This document shows positions 6,994 through 13,352 of a stretch of 44,407 nt of DNA, piece after piece. The position numbers and the translations under genes are program-made. This DNA is from a virus. The notes under the pieces are model-generated. The model made no database searches. It had not been told where the DNA came from and saw nothing but the letters and a program-made list of their open reading frames with translations. Location of the stretch: the IMG/VR virus record IMGVR_UViG_3300017527_000886, positions 1 to 44,407 of that record; one strand, 5' to 3'. Each line of letters starts with the position of its first letter. Position 1 is the first letter of the stretch.

Positions 6994-7773
6994 TCATGTA
7001 TCTATTTCAAATTGTAATTGGCTTGTATGGTTCTTTATTCTTTTGTTTGTTATATCGATATACTTTTTCTCTTTCTCAATACAGATATAATTCCTTTTTG
7101 TTTTCAAGCATGCAATTGCTGTAGTGCCTGATCCGCTCGTAAAATCAAGAACAGTTTCACCTTCATTTGTGTATGTTTTTATTAGGTATTCTATTAATTT
7201 AATTGGTTTCTGGGTGGGGTGTAATCTAGTTTTGTGATTTGGTGGTAAACAATTAAACTTTTTTATAGTTTTTGGATAAGACATAGTTATATCTTCTGGT
7301 ATAAATTTAATTCTTTTTATTCCGTTTTGTTGTTCGTTTTTTCCTTTTGTAGAATTAAAATCATAATTATATCTTTTTTGACTACTAGCGTTTAAATTTC
7401 TTTTTTCTTTAATTGGATAATAATGACATTGTTTTTGATAAAATAATGAAATAATTTCATGATTTCTCATAGGTTGTTTTTTTGCTAATGCAAATCCACA
7501 GACCATATTTTTACACCACACCCAATCATACTTGTAGTTTTTAATATTACTCATTCGTAAATAACTACTAAATGGTTCGCTTCCAAATAATGCAATAGCT
7601 CCGTTAGGTTTAATAATACGATGTAATTGATCCCACATTTGACTAAACGGTATTACAACATCCCATTTACACGCAGTCGTACCATAGGGCGGATCTGTTA
7701 TAATTGCATCGATTGAGCCGTCTGGAATGTTTTTCATTTCTTCTAAGCAATCACCGTGTATTATTTTATTCAT
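6994..7773 (-). CDS. DNA methyltransferase (N4-cytosine/N6-adenine type)
   Basis: About 259 aa from the ATG at 7773, which forms an ATGA overlap with the upstream gene; an ATG at 7785 is the alternative. The catalytic motif DPPYGT comes first (near residue 28) and the AdoMet motif DFTSGSGTT late (near residue 210). This is the beta-type order of site-specific amino-methyltransferases such as those of type II and III systems. HPTQKP just before the AdoMet motif is also typical. No restriction endonuclease is visible beside it, so it is probably an orphan phage enzyme for self-protection. Confidence 0.85.
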   Translation of the reverse strand: MNKIIHGDCLEEMKNIPDGSIDAIITDPPYGTTACKWDVVIPFSQMWDQLHRIIKPNGAIALFGSEPFSSYLRMSNIKNYKYDWVWCKNMVCGFALAKKQPMRNHEIISLFYQKQCHYYPIKEKRNLNASSQKRYNYDFNSTKGKNEQQNGIKRIKFIPEDITMSYPKTIKKFNCLPPNHKTRLHPTQKPIKLIEYLIKTYTNEGETVLDFTSGSGTTAIACLKTKRNYICIEKEKKYIDITNKRIKNHTSQLQFEIDT

Positions 7774-8009
7774 TGATATTTCCATTCTTCATATAAAGAT
7801 CTTATACAATCATAAATTATTTTAATTGTTTTCTCGTGATCTTTATTAGCTGGTTGCATAATTACAATAACATCTTTTAAACTCGGAAATTCTATTAATC
7901 TATCATGAATTCTATTTTTCCAATCATGGCAATTGTGTTTAGCCGATTCTTTATAATTAAAACATTTTGTATTTATACATTTTATATTTAATACTTCCCT
8001 TTTATTCAT
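7770..8009 (-). CDS. Small Cys-motif protein, paralogue
   Basis: A 79-aa protein whose N-terminal half repeats the KCINTKC...NCHD pattern of the gene at 6341-6523, here as IKCINTKCFNYKESAKHNCHD. The C-terminal half (residues ~35-79) is different and ends in an aromatic helix. The start has AAGGATAAATA upstream. Its stop overlaps the methyltransferase start by 4 nt, so the two are coupled. Likely zinc-binding; function unknown. Confidence 0.6.
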   Translation of the reverse strand: MNKREVLNIKCINTKCFNYKESAKHNCHDWKNRIHDRLIEFPSLKDVIVIMQPANKDHEKTIKIIYDCIRSLYEEWKYQ

Positions 8010-8032
8010 TATTTATCCTTGTTTAATTATTA

Positions 8033-8248
8033 TTATTTTATCAGTCCAAGTCCTAGACCTAGCCCTAGGAAGGTGCCTAGTCCTAGCACTAGACCAAAAA
8101 TCAGCTTGGGGCCAATACCTACGCCTAAAATCAACTCGGGGCCAAGAATTATAAAAAGAAAAATCAGCTGACAAATAACTAAGTATAACCCAATACTTAT
8201 TAGTTTTAATAAAACTTCTTTTTTTTCTTCTTCAATAAATTTTTTCAT
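8033..8248 (-). CDS. Membrane protein with Gly-Leu repeat tail
   Basis: A 71-aa protein with a charged N-terminus (MKKFIEEEKKEVLLK), one clear hydrophobic helix (residues ~15-37) and a second hydrophobic part built from Gly-Leu-rich units ending in LGLGLGLGLIK. The tail is encoded by a run of CTAG-containing hexamer-like units. It could be an inner-membrane protein or a holin-like pore, but its place in the early operon argues against a lysis role. Start: AAAAGGATAAAAA before ATG. Confidence 0.5.
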   Translation of the reverse strand: MKKFIEEEKKEVLLKLISIGLYLVICQLIFLFIILGPELILGVGIGPKLIFGLVLGLGTFLGLGLGLGLIK

Positions 8249-8265
8249 TTTTTATCCTTTTAAAA

Positions 8266-8296
8266 GTGCTGCCATAGCTTGAAATTATGGCAGCAC
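8266..8296 (-). terminator. Strong hairpin between membrane-protein genes
   Basis: GTGCTGCCATA (8266-8276) and TATGGCAGCAC (8286-8296) form a perfect 11-bp stem with a 9-nt loop. On the minus strand it is followed by CTTTT, a short T run, so it is a terminator or attenuator between the genes at 8353 and 8033. It could equally be an mRNA-stabilising or processing hairpin. Confidence 0.55.
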
Positions 8297-8352
8297 TATG
8301 AGGGTTTTTAAAGTAATCTTATATTTATATTTATATTTTATATTTTATTTGC

Positions 8353-8571
8353 TTATTGTAAGCCAGTTTCTTTTTTTAAAAAATATAATGGTATAAATGC
8401 TACGAAAGTCCATAATGTTATAGATAATACTATATAACCGCCTCTAGCATCTACACTCCATAATGCAGCATTTATACCTGGATTTATTAAACAAAATAAA
8501 AAATGTACAATAAACTGCAATAATATTCCTATAATTAAAAACATCTTTATATATTCTGTAAGTTTTTTCAT
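8353..8571 (-). CDS. Two-helix membrane protein
   Basis: A 72-aa protein with two hydrophobic segments (residues ~10-31 and ~44-65) separated by a short loop NPGINAALWSVDARGG, and a short charged C-terminus. No family is recognised. It overlaps the RadC-like gene by 4 nt and has AAAGGAAATTTATT upstream of ATG. The 2-TM form would fit a holin or a superinfection-exclusion protein; the early position favours the second, but this is inference. Confidence 0.5.
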   Translation of the reverse strand: MKKLTEYIKMFLIIGILLQFIVHFLFCLINPGINAALWSVDARGGYIVLSITLWTFVAFIPLYFLKKETGLQ

Positions 8572-9002
8572 AATAAATTTCCTTTTTTAAGAGAATAATA
8601 ATCTTCACTAGAAAATATTATATGGTCTAAAAGAACAATTCCGATTAAGTCACACGCTTCTTTTATTTTTTTTGTCATTTTAAGATCTTCTTCGGAAGGT
8701 TCACAATCACCACTAGGATGATTATGTGCTAATATTATTTTGTTAGAATTCGTTAAAATTACTGGTCTAATAATATCTAAAGGTAAAATATATAGTATAT
8801 TATTTGCACCTTTAGAAATTAATATTTTATCAATAATTTTATTTTTGATATCTAAAATTAATAGATAAAATTCTTCTTGAGTTGGATTAAAATTATCTTT
8901 TAAACAATTAAAAACATTTTCAGGGGAACTTATATCTGTTAAATTTTTATCAGCTGTTTGTAATTCATAGCTTTTAATTTCGTAATTTATTTTAATTTTC
9001 AT
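8568..9002 (-). CDS. radC: RadC-like JAB/MPN-domain protein
   Basis: A 144-aa protein with the RadC signature: AHNHPSGDCEPSEEDL, giving the JAMM-type metal site (His93, His95, Ser103 region, Asp106) and the downstream GIVLLDHIIFS strand. The N-terminal helix-hairpin-helix of full RadC is missing, as in many plasmid and phage versions. RadC proteins are metal-dependent hydrolase-like proteins linked to DNA repair or anti-restriction loci; their reaction is not settled. It is the second gene of the leftward operon, 2 nt after the 236-aa gene. Confidence 0.85.
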   Translation of the reverse strand: MKIKINYEIKSYELQTADKNLTDISSPENVFNCLKDNFNPTQEEFYLLILDIKNKIIDKILISKGANNILYILPLDIIRPVILTNSNKIILAHNHPSGDCEPSEEDLKMTKKIKEACDLIGIVLLDHIIFSSEDYYSLKKGNLL

Positions 9003-9004
9003 AT

Positions 9005-9715
9005 TTAATCTTCATCACTATAATATAAATCACATTGATCTTCATCAATAATAACAGCTGTTTCATTAGCAAATAATTTATATAAAAATGTTTCAATTCT
9101 CCATGATAAAGAAAAAACATCAGATTTTTTTATATCATTTGAATTATATAAAACATGCCATACTTTAAAATTATTATCTTCTTCCCTCTTTCTAAGTCTT
9201 ATATGAACATCATAACTATATTTAGAATAGGGTTGATCATAATTTCTATGAATATAAATTTCACAAGTTTCACTGTAATTATCTTTTTTATTTTCGACTA
9301 ATAATAACATTTCAGTTTCTTTTAAATTTTCGTCGTCAGATAACCATCTATCTTTTAATTTTTCTATTATCTCAGATAATTTAATTTCTTTAGTATCATA
9401 ATTTAATTCTTTTTCAATTTTTTCTTTTATTTCTTTTGTTTCATTAGCCATATAATTATCTAAAGATTTTTTAATAATATCAGTAATTCTCATATTATAT
9501 TCTTTTAAAGAAAAATCTTTTAAATTAATATTAATATCTTTTTTAAATTTTTCTTCAAGAGCTTTGTTAATTTTTCCTGAATATCTAAATTGATCATTAA
9601 TAATTTCTTTAATAGATTTATCAATATTTTCTTCAAATAATGTTTCAATTTTATCTGAATTACAATATTCATCAAATTTTTTTTGCATAATCTCATTAAG
9701 ATTTTTTGTGTTCAT
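9005..9715 (-). CDS. Hypothetical first early protein
   Basis: A 236-aa, highly charged protein. The first ~130 residues are Lys/Glu/Ile-rich and probably helical. Residues ~130-236 contain aromatic, mixed alpha/beta sequence (YIHRNYDQPYSKYSYDVHIRLR, KVWHVLYNSND). The acidic tail ends DEDQCDLYYSDED. No family is recognised. It is the first gene downstream of the strong leftward promoter at 9742-9770 with AAGGAAAAATTC before ATG, so it should be among the earliest and most abundant proteins. Confidence 0.6.
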   Translation of the reverse strand: MNTKNLNEIMQKKFDEYCNSDKIETLFEENIDKSIKEIINDQFRYSGKINKALEEKFKKDININLKDFSLKEYNMRITDIIKKSLDNYMANETKEIKEKIEKELNYDTKEIKLSEIIEKLKDRWLSDDENLKETEMLLLVENKKDNYSETCEIYIHRNYDQPYSKYSYDVHIRLRKREEDNNFKVWHVLYNSNDIKKSDVFSLSWRIETFLYKLFANETAVIIDEDQCDLYYSDED

Positions 9716-9741
9716 GAATTTTTCCTTGTGTTTGATAAGTA

Positions 9742-9770
9742 ATTATAAACTATTTTTAAAAAAAAGTAAA
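9742..9770 (-). promoter_or_regulatory. Main leftward early promoter
   Basis: On the minus strand: -35 TTTACT (9770-9765), 17-nt spacer, -10 TATAAT (9747-9742). Transcription would start near 9735, about 20 nt before the 236-aa gene. This is a near-consensus sigma70-type promoter and probably drives the whole leftward operon. Confidence 0.75.
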
Positions 9771-9875
9771 CCCCTAAATTAGTTTTTTTCTAAAAAATAC
9801 AAAAAAATGTAACTTTTTTTTTAAAAAAACTAATAAATTTCTTAAAAAAACTTAAAAAAAAATATTAAAAAATTA

Positions 9876-9896
9876 GGTACAAAAGTACAAAAAAAC
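9876..9896 (+). repeat. Control-region 21-bp repeat, copy 1
   Basis: GG-T-ACAAAAGTACAAAAAAAC. It differs by one base from copy 2 at 9958. It lies between the leftward promoter and the terminator-like hairpin at 9922, in a very A/T-rich stretch otherwise without features. Confidence 0.6.
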
Positions 9897-9921
9897 TCAT
9901 TTCCTGTAGTCCTTTTTCATA

Positions 9922-9948
9922 GAAAAACCGTTTTTAGCGGCTTTTTTT
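9922..9948. terminator. Terminator-like hairpin in the divergent region
   Basis: AAAAACCG, loop TTTTTAG, then CGG and C before seven T. The A run on one side and T run on the other let it end transcription in either direction. It would insulate the leftward promoter from upstream transcription. Confidence 0.5.
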
Positions 9949-9957
9949 GAATTTAGA

Positions 9958-9978
9958 GGAACAAAAGTACAAAAAAAC
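9958..9978 (+). repeat. Control-region 21-bp repeat, copy 2
   Basis: GG-A-ACAAAAGTACAAAAAAAC, in direct orientation to copy 1 (start points 82 bp apart) and inverted with respect to copy 3. The area 9979-10070 between copies 2 and 3 holds no gene and no feature I can name. Confidence 0.6.
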
Positions 9979-10070
9979 AAAAATTCTATAACCTTCGTAT
10001 AAGGGTAACTTTTAAAACGTTTTCATTAATCTCTAGAATTTTATCTCTATGTAGAACTTTGGGAAATCTC

Positions 10071-10091
10071 TTTTTTTTGTACTTTTGTTCC
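10071..10091 (-). repeat. Control-region 21-bp repeat, copy 3 (inverted)
   Basis: The reverse complement of copy 2 except at one end base. With copy 2 it forms a long inverted repeat around about 92 bp. It lies about 35 bp upstream of the rightward promoter's -35 box. Possible roles: repressor or activator sites, or origin repeats. Confidence 0.6.
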
Positions 10092-10125
10092 TTTTGACGT
10101 TTTTTCGGGTTTTTGTGTATAACAC

Positions 10126-10154
10126 TTGACTTTTTTCTTTTTATTGTGTATAAT
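10126..10154 (+). promoter_or_regulatory. Main rightward promoter
   Basis: -35 TTGACT (10126-10131), 17-nt spacer, -10 TATAAT (10149-10154). The expected start of transcription is near 10160-10162, on or next to the ATG of the first gene at 10161. The 10-mer TTGTGTATAA occurs twice, at 10113-10122 and 10144-10153 (31 bp apart, about three helical turns); the second overlaps the -10 box, so both may be operator half-sites. Confidence 0.8.
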
Positions 10155-10160
10155 ATATAT

Positions 10161-10415
10161 ATGAAAAATAAAATTATTAAAAAATGTAAAAATTGTAAAA
10201 AAGAATTTATCAGTTATATAAATATTGATAAAAAATATTGCTCTAAAAAATGTTATACTGAAAATCAAAATTCAAATAAAATTAAATCTTTTTGTTCTCA
10301 TTGCAGAAAAGAAATTCATTTAACTCTTAGAAGATATGAAAGTTATAATGAACATTTTTGTAATAAAGATTGTCATGCTAAATTTAAAACTATAAAAAAT
10401 AAAGTTGTAATTTAA
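10161..10415 (+). CDS. Tandem zinc-finger protein, probably leaderless mRNA
   Basis: An 84-aa protein from ATG 10161. A longer frame beginning at 10113 would start upstream of the -10 box and cannot be on this transcript. It carries two similar Cys4 units, CKNCKK...YCSKKC and CSHCRK...FCNKDC, each resembling a short zinc finger of the kind seen in phage and HNH-associated proteins. No SD sequence is possible between the promoter and this ATG. As first gene of the rightward operon and probably DNA-binding, it could be a regulator. Function is inference. Confidence 0.65.
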   Translation: MKNKIIKKCKNCKKEFISYINIDKKYCSKKCYTENQNSNKIKSFCSHCRKEIHLTLRRYESYNEHFCNKDCHAKFKTIKNKVVI

Positions 10416-10417
10416 TT

Positions 10418-10615
10418 ATGAAAGTTCAAAACGGAAAACGTATTAATATTTACTTGCCTAATTTACTTCATGAATCTATGAAACAAGATGCTAAAAAAAA
10501 TAAACATTCACTTTCAAGTATGATTAGAGAATTATATTTAGAAAAATTTAAAAAGGAAAATCGTAACACGAATGATCAAATTCGTAATACGAACATCACT
10601 AAAACATCACTATGA
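10418..10615 (+). CDS. Ribbon-helix-helix DNA-binding protein
   Basis: A 65-aa basic protein. The segment KRINIYLPNLLHESMKQDAKK is a beta strand followed by the first helix, and HSLSSMIRELYLEKFKKE is the second helix, matching the Arc/MetJ/CopG class. These proteins bind DNA as dimers, using the strand in the major groove, and usually repress. It could act on the palindromes near 3121 or 10113. It lies 2 nt downstream of the zinc-finger gene and overlaps the ParB-like gene by 4 nt. Confidence 0.75.
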   Translation: MKVQNGKRINIYLPNLLHESMKQDAKKNKHSLSSMIRELYLEKFKKENRNTNDQIRNTNITKTSL

Positions 10616-11391
10616 AAATAACTGACAAAATAAAAACTATTCCAATTGCTGATATTAAACCGTATAGCAAAAATGCAAAGCTGCATAACAACGACCAAAT
10701 AGAATTATTAAAACAATCGATAAAAAAATATTCTTACTACGCTCCAATTGGAGTTGGTAAAAAGAATGAAATAATTTTTGGTCATGGTCGCTATGAAGCC
10801 ATTAAGCAACTCGGTGAAAGTGAAACAATCGAGGTTATAGATTTATCTAATTTATCAGCAAAAGAAATAAAGAAATTACGTATACTCGATAATAAAATAG
10901 TTTCAAATGAATACGACGATGAATTATTGAAAGCCGAAATTGAAAGTATTTATGGTGACATGGAAAAAAACATAGATAAAATATCTGCTGATTTAGGATA
11001 TACTGAAGAGGAATTTAATGAAAGTTTTAATTTTGAAGATGAAAAAAAAGTATATACGAATAAAATAAAATCACCAATTTATGAAATAACAGGAGAAAAA
11101 CCAACTCATAAAGATTTATATAATACAGAAAAATCTGAAAAATTAATATCTGAAATACAAAATTCTGAAATAAGTGATAATGATAAACTTTTTTTAATTG
11201 AAGCTGCAAAACGTCATACTGTTTTTAGTTATCAAAATATAGCAGAATTTTATGCTCATTCAAATAAAGAAGTACAAAATTTGATGGAAAAATCTGCATT
11301 GATTATTATAGATTATGAAAAAGCAATTGAAAATGGTTTTGTAAGAATATCAGAAAAAGCAATTAATTTATTAAAAGAAAATGAAAAATAA
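10612..11391 (+). CDS. ParB/Srx-domain protein
   Basis: A 259-aa protein. Residues ~10-110 match the ParB N-terminal nuclease-like domain: IPIADIKPYSKNAKLHNNDQIELLKQSI, then FGHGRYEAIKQLG (the GHGR motif) and IEVIDLSNLSAKEIKKLRILDNK. The C-terminal half is Lys/Glu-rich and unassigned. In phages, such stand-alone ParB proteins often lie near DNA methyltransferases, terminases and base-modification enzymes; the domain can bind CTP or act as a nuclease in other contexts. It is joined to the TAGT gene by an 11-nt overlap, suggesting a linked function. Confidence 0.85.
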   Translation: MKITDKIKTIPIADIKPYSKNAKLHNNDQIELLKQSIKKYSYYAPIGVGKKNEIIFGHGRYEAIKQLGESETIEVIDLSNLSAKEIKKLRILDNKIVSNEYDDELLKAEIESIYGDMEKNIDKISADLGYTEEEFNESFNFEDEKKVYTNKIKSPIYEITGEKPTHKDLYNTEKSEKLISEIQNSEISDNDKLFLIEAAKRHTVFSYQNIAEFYAHSNKEVQNLMEKSALIIIDYEKAIENGFVRISEKAINLLKENEK

Positions 11392-12241
11392 TAATTTTGC
11401 AGTATTTATAATTACACATGGTCGACCAAATAATATTTATACGGATATTATATTAAAAAAATGTGGTTATACTGGTAAAATATATTATATTATAGACAAT
11501 GAAGATAAGACATCAGATGAATACTATAAAAAATATGGTGACTCTGTTATTATGTTTGATAAAAAAAAAATAGCAGCTAAAACAGATTGTGGTGATAATA
11601 CTGGTGATTTAAGAACAACAACACATGTTAGAAATGCAACATTTGAAATAGCAAAAAAATTAAATCTTGATTATTTTCTTCAACTTGATGATGATTATAC
11701 TGTATTTAGATATAATATGAATGAAGAAGGATATTATAACACAAAGCAAAATTTAATGAATAATATTAACAATGTTTTTGACTCAATGATTGATTTTTTA
11801 AAAGCTACAAATATAAAAAGTATTGCAATGTCACAAGGTGGTGATTTTATAGGTGCTGATACATCAACTGTTTGGACAAGAGGATTATCAAGAAAATGTA
11901 TGAATAGTTTTTTTTTTAAAACAGATAATCCAATAAAATTTATTGGTAGATTAAATGAAGATGTAAATACTTATTGTATGGCAGCTCAAACTGGTGATGT
12001 ATTATTTACTTTTCCGTATTATAGAATTGAGCAAAAACAAACTCAATTAACAGATGGGGGTATGTCAGAAACTTATCGTGATAATGGCACATATCAAAAA
12101 AGTTTTTTTTCTGTAATGTATTGTCCTTCTTTTGTAAAAATATCAATGATTGGAGTTTCTGATTATAGAATTCATCATAATGTTTTATGGGAAAATGCAG
12201 CACCAAAAATTATTAAAAGAAAATATAAAAAGGATAAATAA
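11381..12241 (+). CDS. TET-associated glycosyltransferase-like (TAGT) protein
   Basis: A 286-aa protein resembling the phage TAGT family. It begins FAVFIITHGRPNN (residues ~6-18), has IIDNEDKTSDEY (~37-48) and FLQLDDDYTVF (~99-109), where the Asp triad would bind the metal-nucleotide sugar as in GT-A enzymes. TAGT proteins are thought to add sugars to oxidised 5-methylcytosine in phage DNA and usually accompany TET/JBP dioxygenases. No such dioxygenase is visible here. It lies between the ParB-like gene and the putative small terminase, consistent with acting on DNA before packaging. A different acceptor base is possible. Confidence 0.8.
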   Translation: MKNNNFAVFIITHGRPNNIYTDIILKKCGYTGKIYYIIDNEDKTSDEYYKKYGDSVIMFDKKKIAAKTDCGDNTGDLRTTTHVRNATFEIAKKLNLDYFLQLDDDYTVFRYNMNEEGYYNTKQNLMNNINNVFDSMIDFLKATNIKSIAMSQGGDFIGADTSTVWTRGLSRKCMNSFFFKTDNPIKFIGRLNEDVNTYCMAAQTGDVLFTFPYYRIEQKQTQLTDGGMSETYRDNGTYQKSFFSVMYCPSFVKISMIGVSDYRIHHNVLWENAAPKIIKRKYKKDK

Positions 12242-12612
12242 TGTCAAATCCAAATATAAAACCACGATTCACAAAAGAAAATGCCAAAGAAATGGGAAGA
12301 AAAGGTGGATCAGCTACAAAAGGAAAAGTCCATTTTAAAACTGCGTTACTCAATACATTAAAAACAGAATTACAAAAAGCAAAAAAAGGTGAAAAAGCAT
12401 TGACTGCTGAATTCATAACAAAGAATTGGTTAATGACTTCTTTAAAAAATCCTGCCATGGCAAAAATAGTTTTAGAGCTTGCCGGTGAATTAAAACAACA
12501 AGTAGAACTATCCGGACCAGACGGTGAATCGATAAAAGTTACAAATGAAAATGATTTTTCCAAATTATCAGAAGAACAATTATTAAAATTACTAGATGAG
12601 AAAAAGAAATGA
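12241..12612 (+). CDS. Putative small terminase subunit
   Basis: A 123-aa protein. The N-terminal ENAKEMGRKGGSATKGK stretch is common in phage proteins next to or acting as the small terminase. A helical core follows and an acidic-basic tail (LSEEQLLKLLDEKKK) typical of oligomerisation or TerL contact. TerS recognises the packaging site. The identification rests on position upstream of TerL and the N-terminal motif, so it is moderate. Its start overlaps the TAGT stop (TAATG). Confidence 0.5.
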   Translation: MSNPNIKPRFTKENAKEMGRKGGSATKGKVHFKTALLNTLKTELQKAKKGEKALTAEFITKNWLMTSLKNPAMAKIVLELAGELKQQVELSGPDGESIKVTNENDFSKLSEEQLLKLLDEKKK

Positions 12613-12926
12613 GCACGTATAAAGAGCAAAAAGAATTAAGATTAAAAAGAAAAAAAGAACGTGAAAAAATACAATATGAAAAATATGATAAAGACATAAA
12701 AAAAGGCTGTGATTATTGTAGTAATTTTTATATTGATAGACTAGAATATTTATACAAATCATTAATGAATCCTAATTGTGATACTAAAAGGATGAAATTA
12801 CTTTTAGAGGTAACTAAATTACAAGCAATAATTAATGGTGATATTAAACAAGAAATAAATACTAATAATTATTTTAATAATGAAAATAGAGCATTATGTC
12901 AAGATGAATCTGTTGAAGATTATTAA
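12609..12926 (+). CDS. Hypothetical 105-aa protein
   Basis: A very basic helical N-terminus (KEQKELRLKRKKEREKIQYEK) is followed by CDYCSNFY, a Cys pair, and a helical segment. Overlaps the preceding gene by 4 nt. It could be a second packaging component or a DNA-binding protein; no family is recognised. Confidence 0.5.
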   Translation: MSTYKEQKELRLKRKKEREKIQYEKYDKDIKKGCDYCSNFYIDRLEYLYKSLMNPNCDTKRMKLLLEVTKLQAIINGDIKQEINTNNYFNNENRALCQDESVEDY

Positions 12927-12932
12927 AAAAAA

Positions 12933-13091
12933 ATGATAACAATTCCAATCCCTATATTTATAATTATGTTATTAGTTTTTATTAAATCAATCACTGTTGG
13001 TTCTGATTTTAATTTTATAGCATATTTTAAAAAAGATAAAAAATTTAAAAATAGTCTTAGAATAGATCATGAAAAAAACAGTATCAAATAA
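12933..13091 (+). CDS. Small single-helix membrane protein
   Basis: A 52-aa frame starting at ATG 12933. Residues 3-17 (TIPIPIFIIMLLVFI) form one hydrophobic helix at the N-terminus, and the remainder is basic. It overlaps the next gene by 23 nt in another frame. No strong ribosome-binding site is visible. This could be an antiholin or spanin-like small protein, but the evidence is only its topology. Confidence 0.35.
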   Translation: MITIPIPIFIIMLLVFIKSITVGSDFNFIAYFKKDKKFKNSLRIDHEKNSIK

Positions 13092-13299
13092 TATTCAAAA
13101 AATAGTCGGGTTGACTATTCCAGAAATTCAAAAGAGATCACCAAAAGAAATAAGAAAATATCTTTCAAAAAAAAATAAAACTTTTATTAATATAGAATCA
13201 CGATTTCCTTTTATTGGTTGTGGAAATGTATTAAGAGATTATTTAATTTCTGAAAAAGAATTAAATCACGATATTGATTTAATTCTTAGAAAAATATAA
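13069..13299 (+). CDS. Hypothetical 76-aa protein
   Basis: A basic protein (MKKTVSNNIQKIVGLTIPEIQ...) that ends in NHDIDLILRKI. The segment FIGCGNVLRDYLISEKELNHDIDLIL vaguely recalls the start of a nucleotidyltransferase fold (G-x-x-x-R-D, DxD) but is far too short to call. It is followed by a strong hairpin. Function unknown. Confidence 0.45.
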   Translation: MKKTVSNNIQKIVGLTIPEIQKRSPKEIRKYLSKKNKTFINIESRFPFIGCGNVLRDYLISEKELNHDIDLILRKI

Positions 13300-13307
13300 T
13301 TTTTTTT

Positions 13308-13346
13308 ATTGGTATCATCCGACATAAGATGATACCAATCTTATTT
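13308..13346 (+). terminator. Perfect 12-bp hairpin before TerL
   Basis: ATTGGTATCATC (13308-13319) and GATGATACCAAT (13328-13339) pair over 12 bp around an 8-nt loop, followed by CTTATTTT. It is a likely terminator or attenuator separating the modification/small-terminase genes from TerL. TerL has no obvious promoter of its own, so readthrough is probable. Confidence 0.65.
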
Positions 13347-13352
13347 TAAAAT

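Noticed and set aside
9780-9870. Long A/T homopolymer tracts as a gene or ncRNA
   Set aside because: There is no start codon with a ribosome-binding site and no stable hairpin. It is treated as low-complexity control-region DNA.
10612-11391. Plasmid partition ParB
   Set aside because: No ParA ATPase and no helix-turn-helix central domain are visible. Stand-alone ParB/Srx domains are common in phage packaging and modification regions.
12213-12629. 138-aa reading frame on the minus strand
   Set aside because: It lies entirely opposite the putative small terminase gene, has no ribosome-binding site and a composition that mirrors the coding strand.
13069-13299. Nucleotidyltransferase or toxin gene
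   Set aside because: Only a short G-R-D...D-x-D-like segment is present in 76 residues; the fold cannot be complete and no antitoxin partner is recognised.
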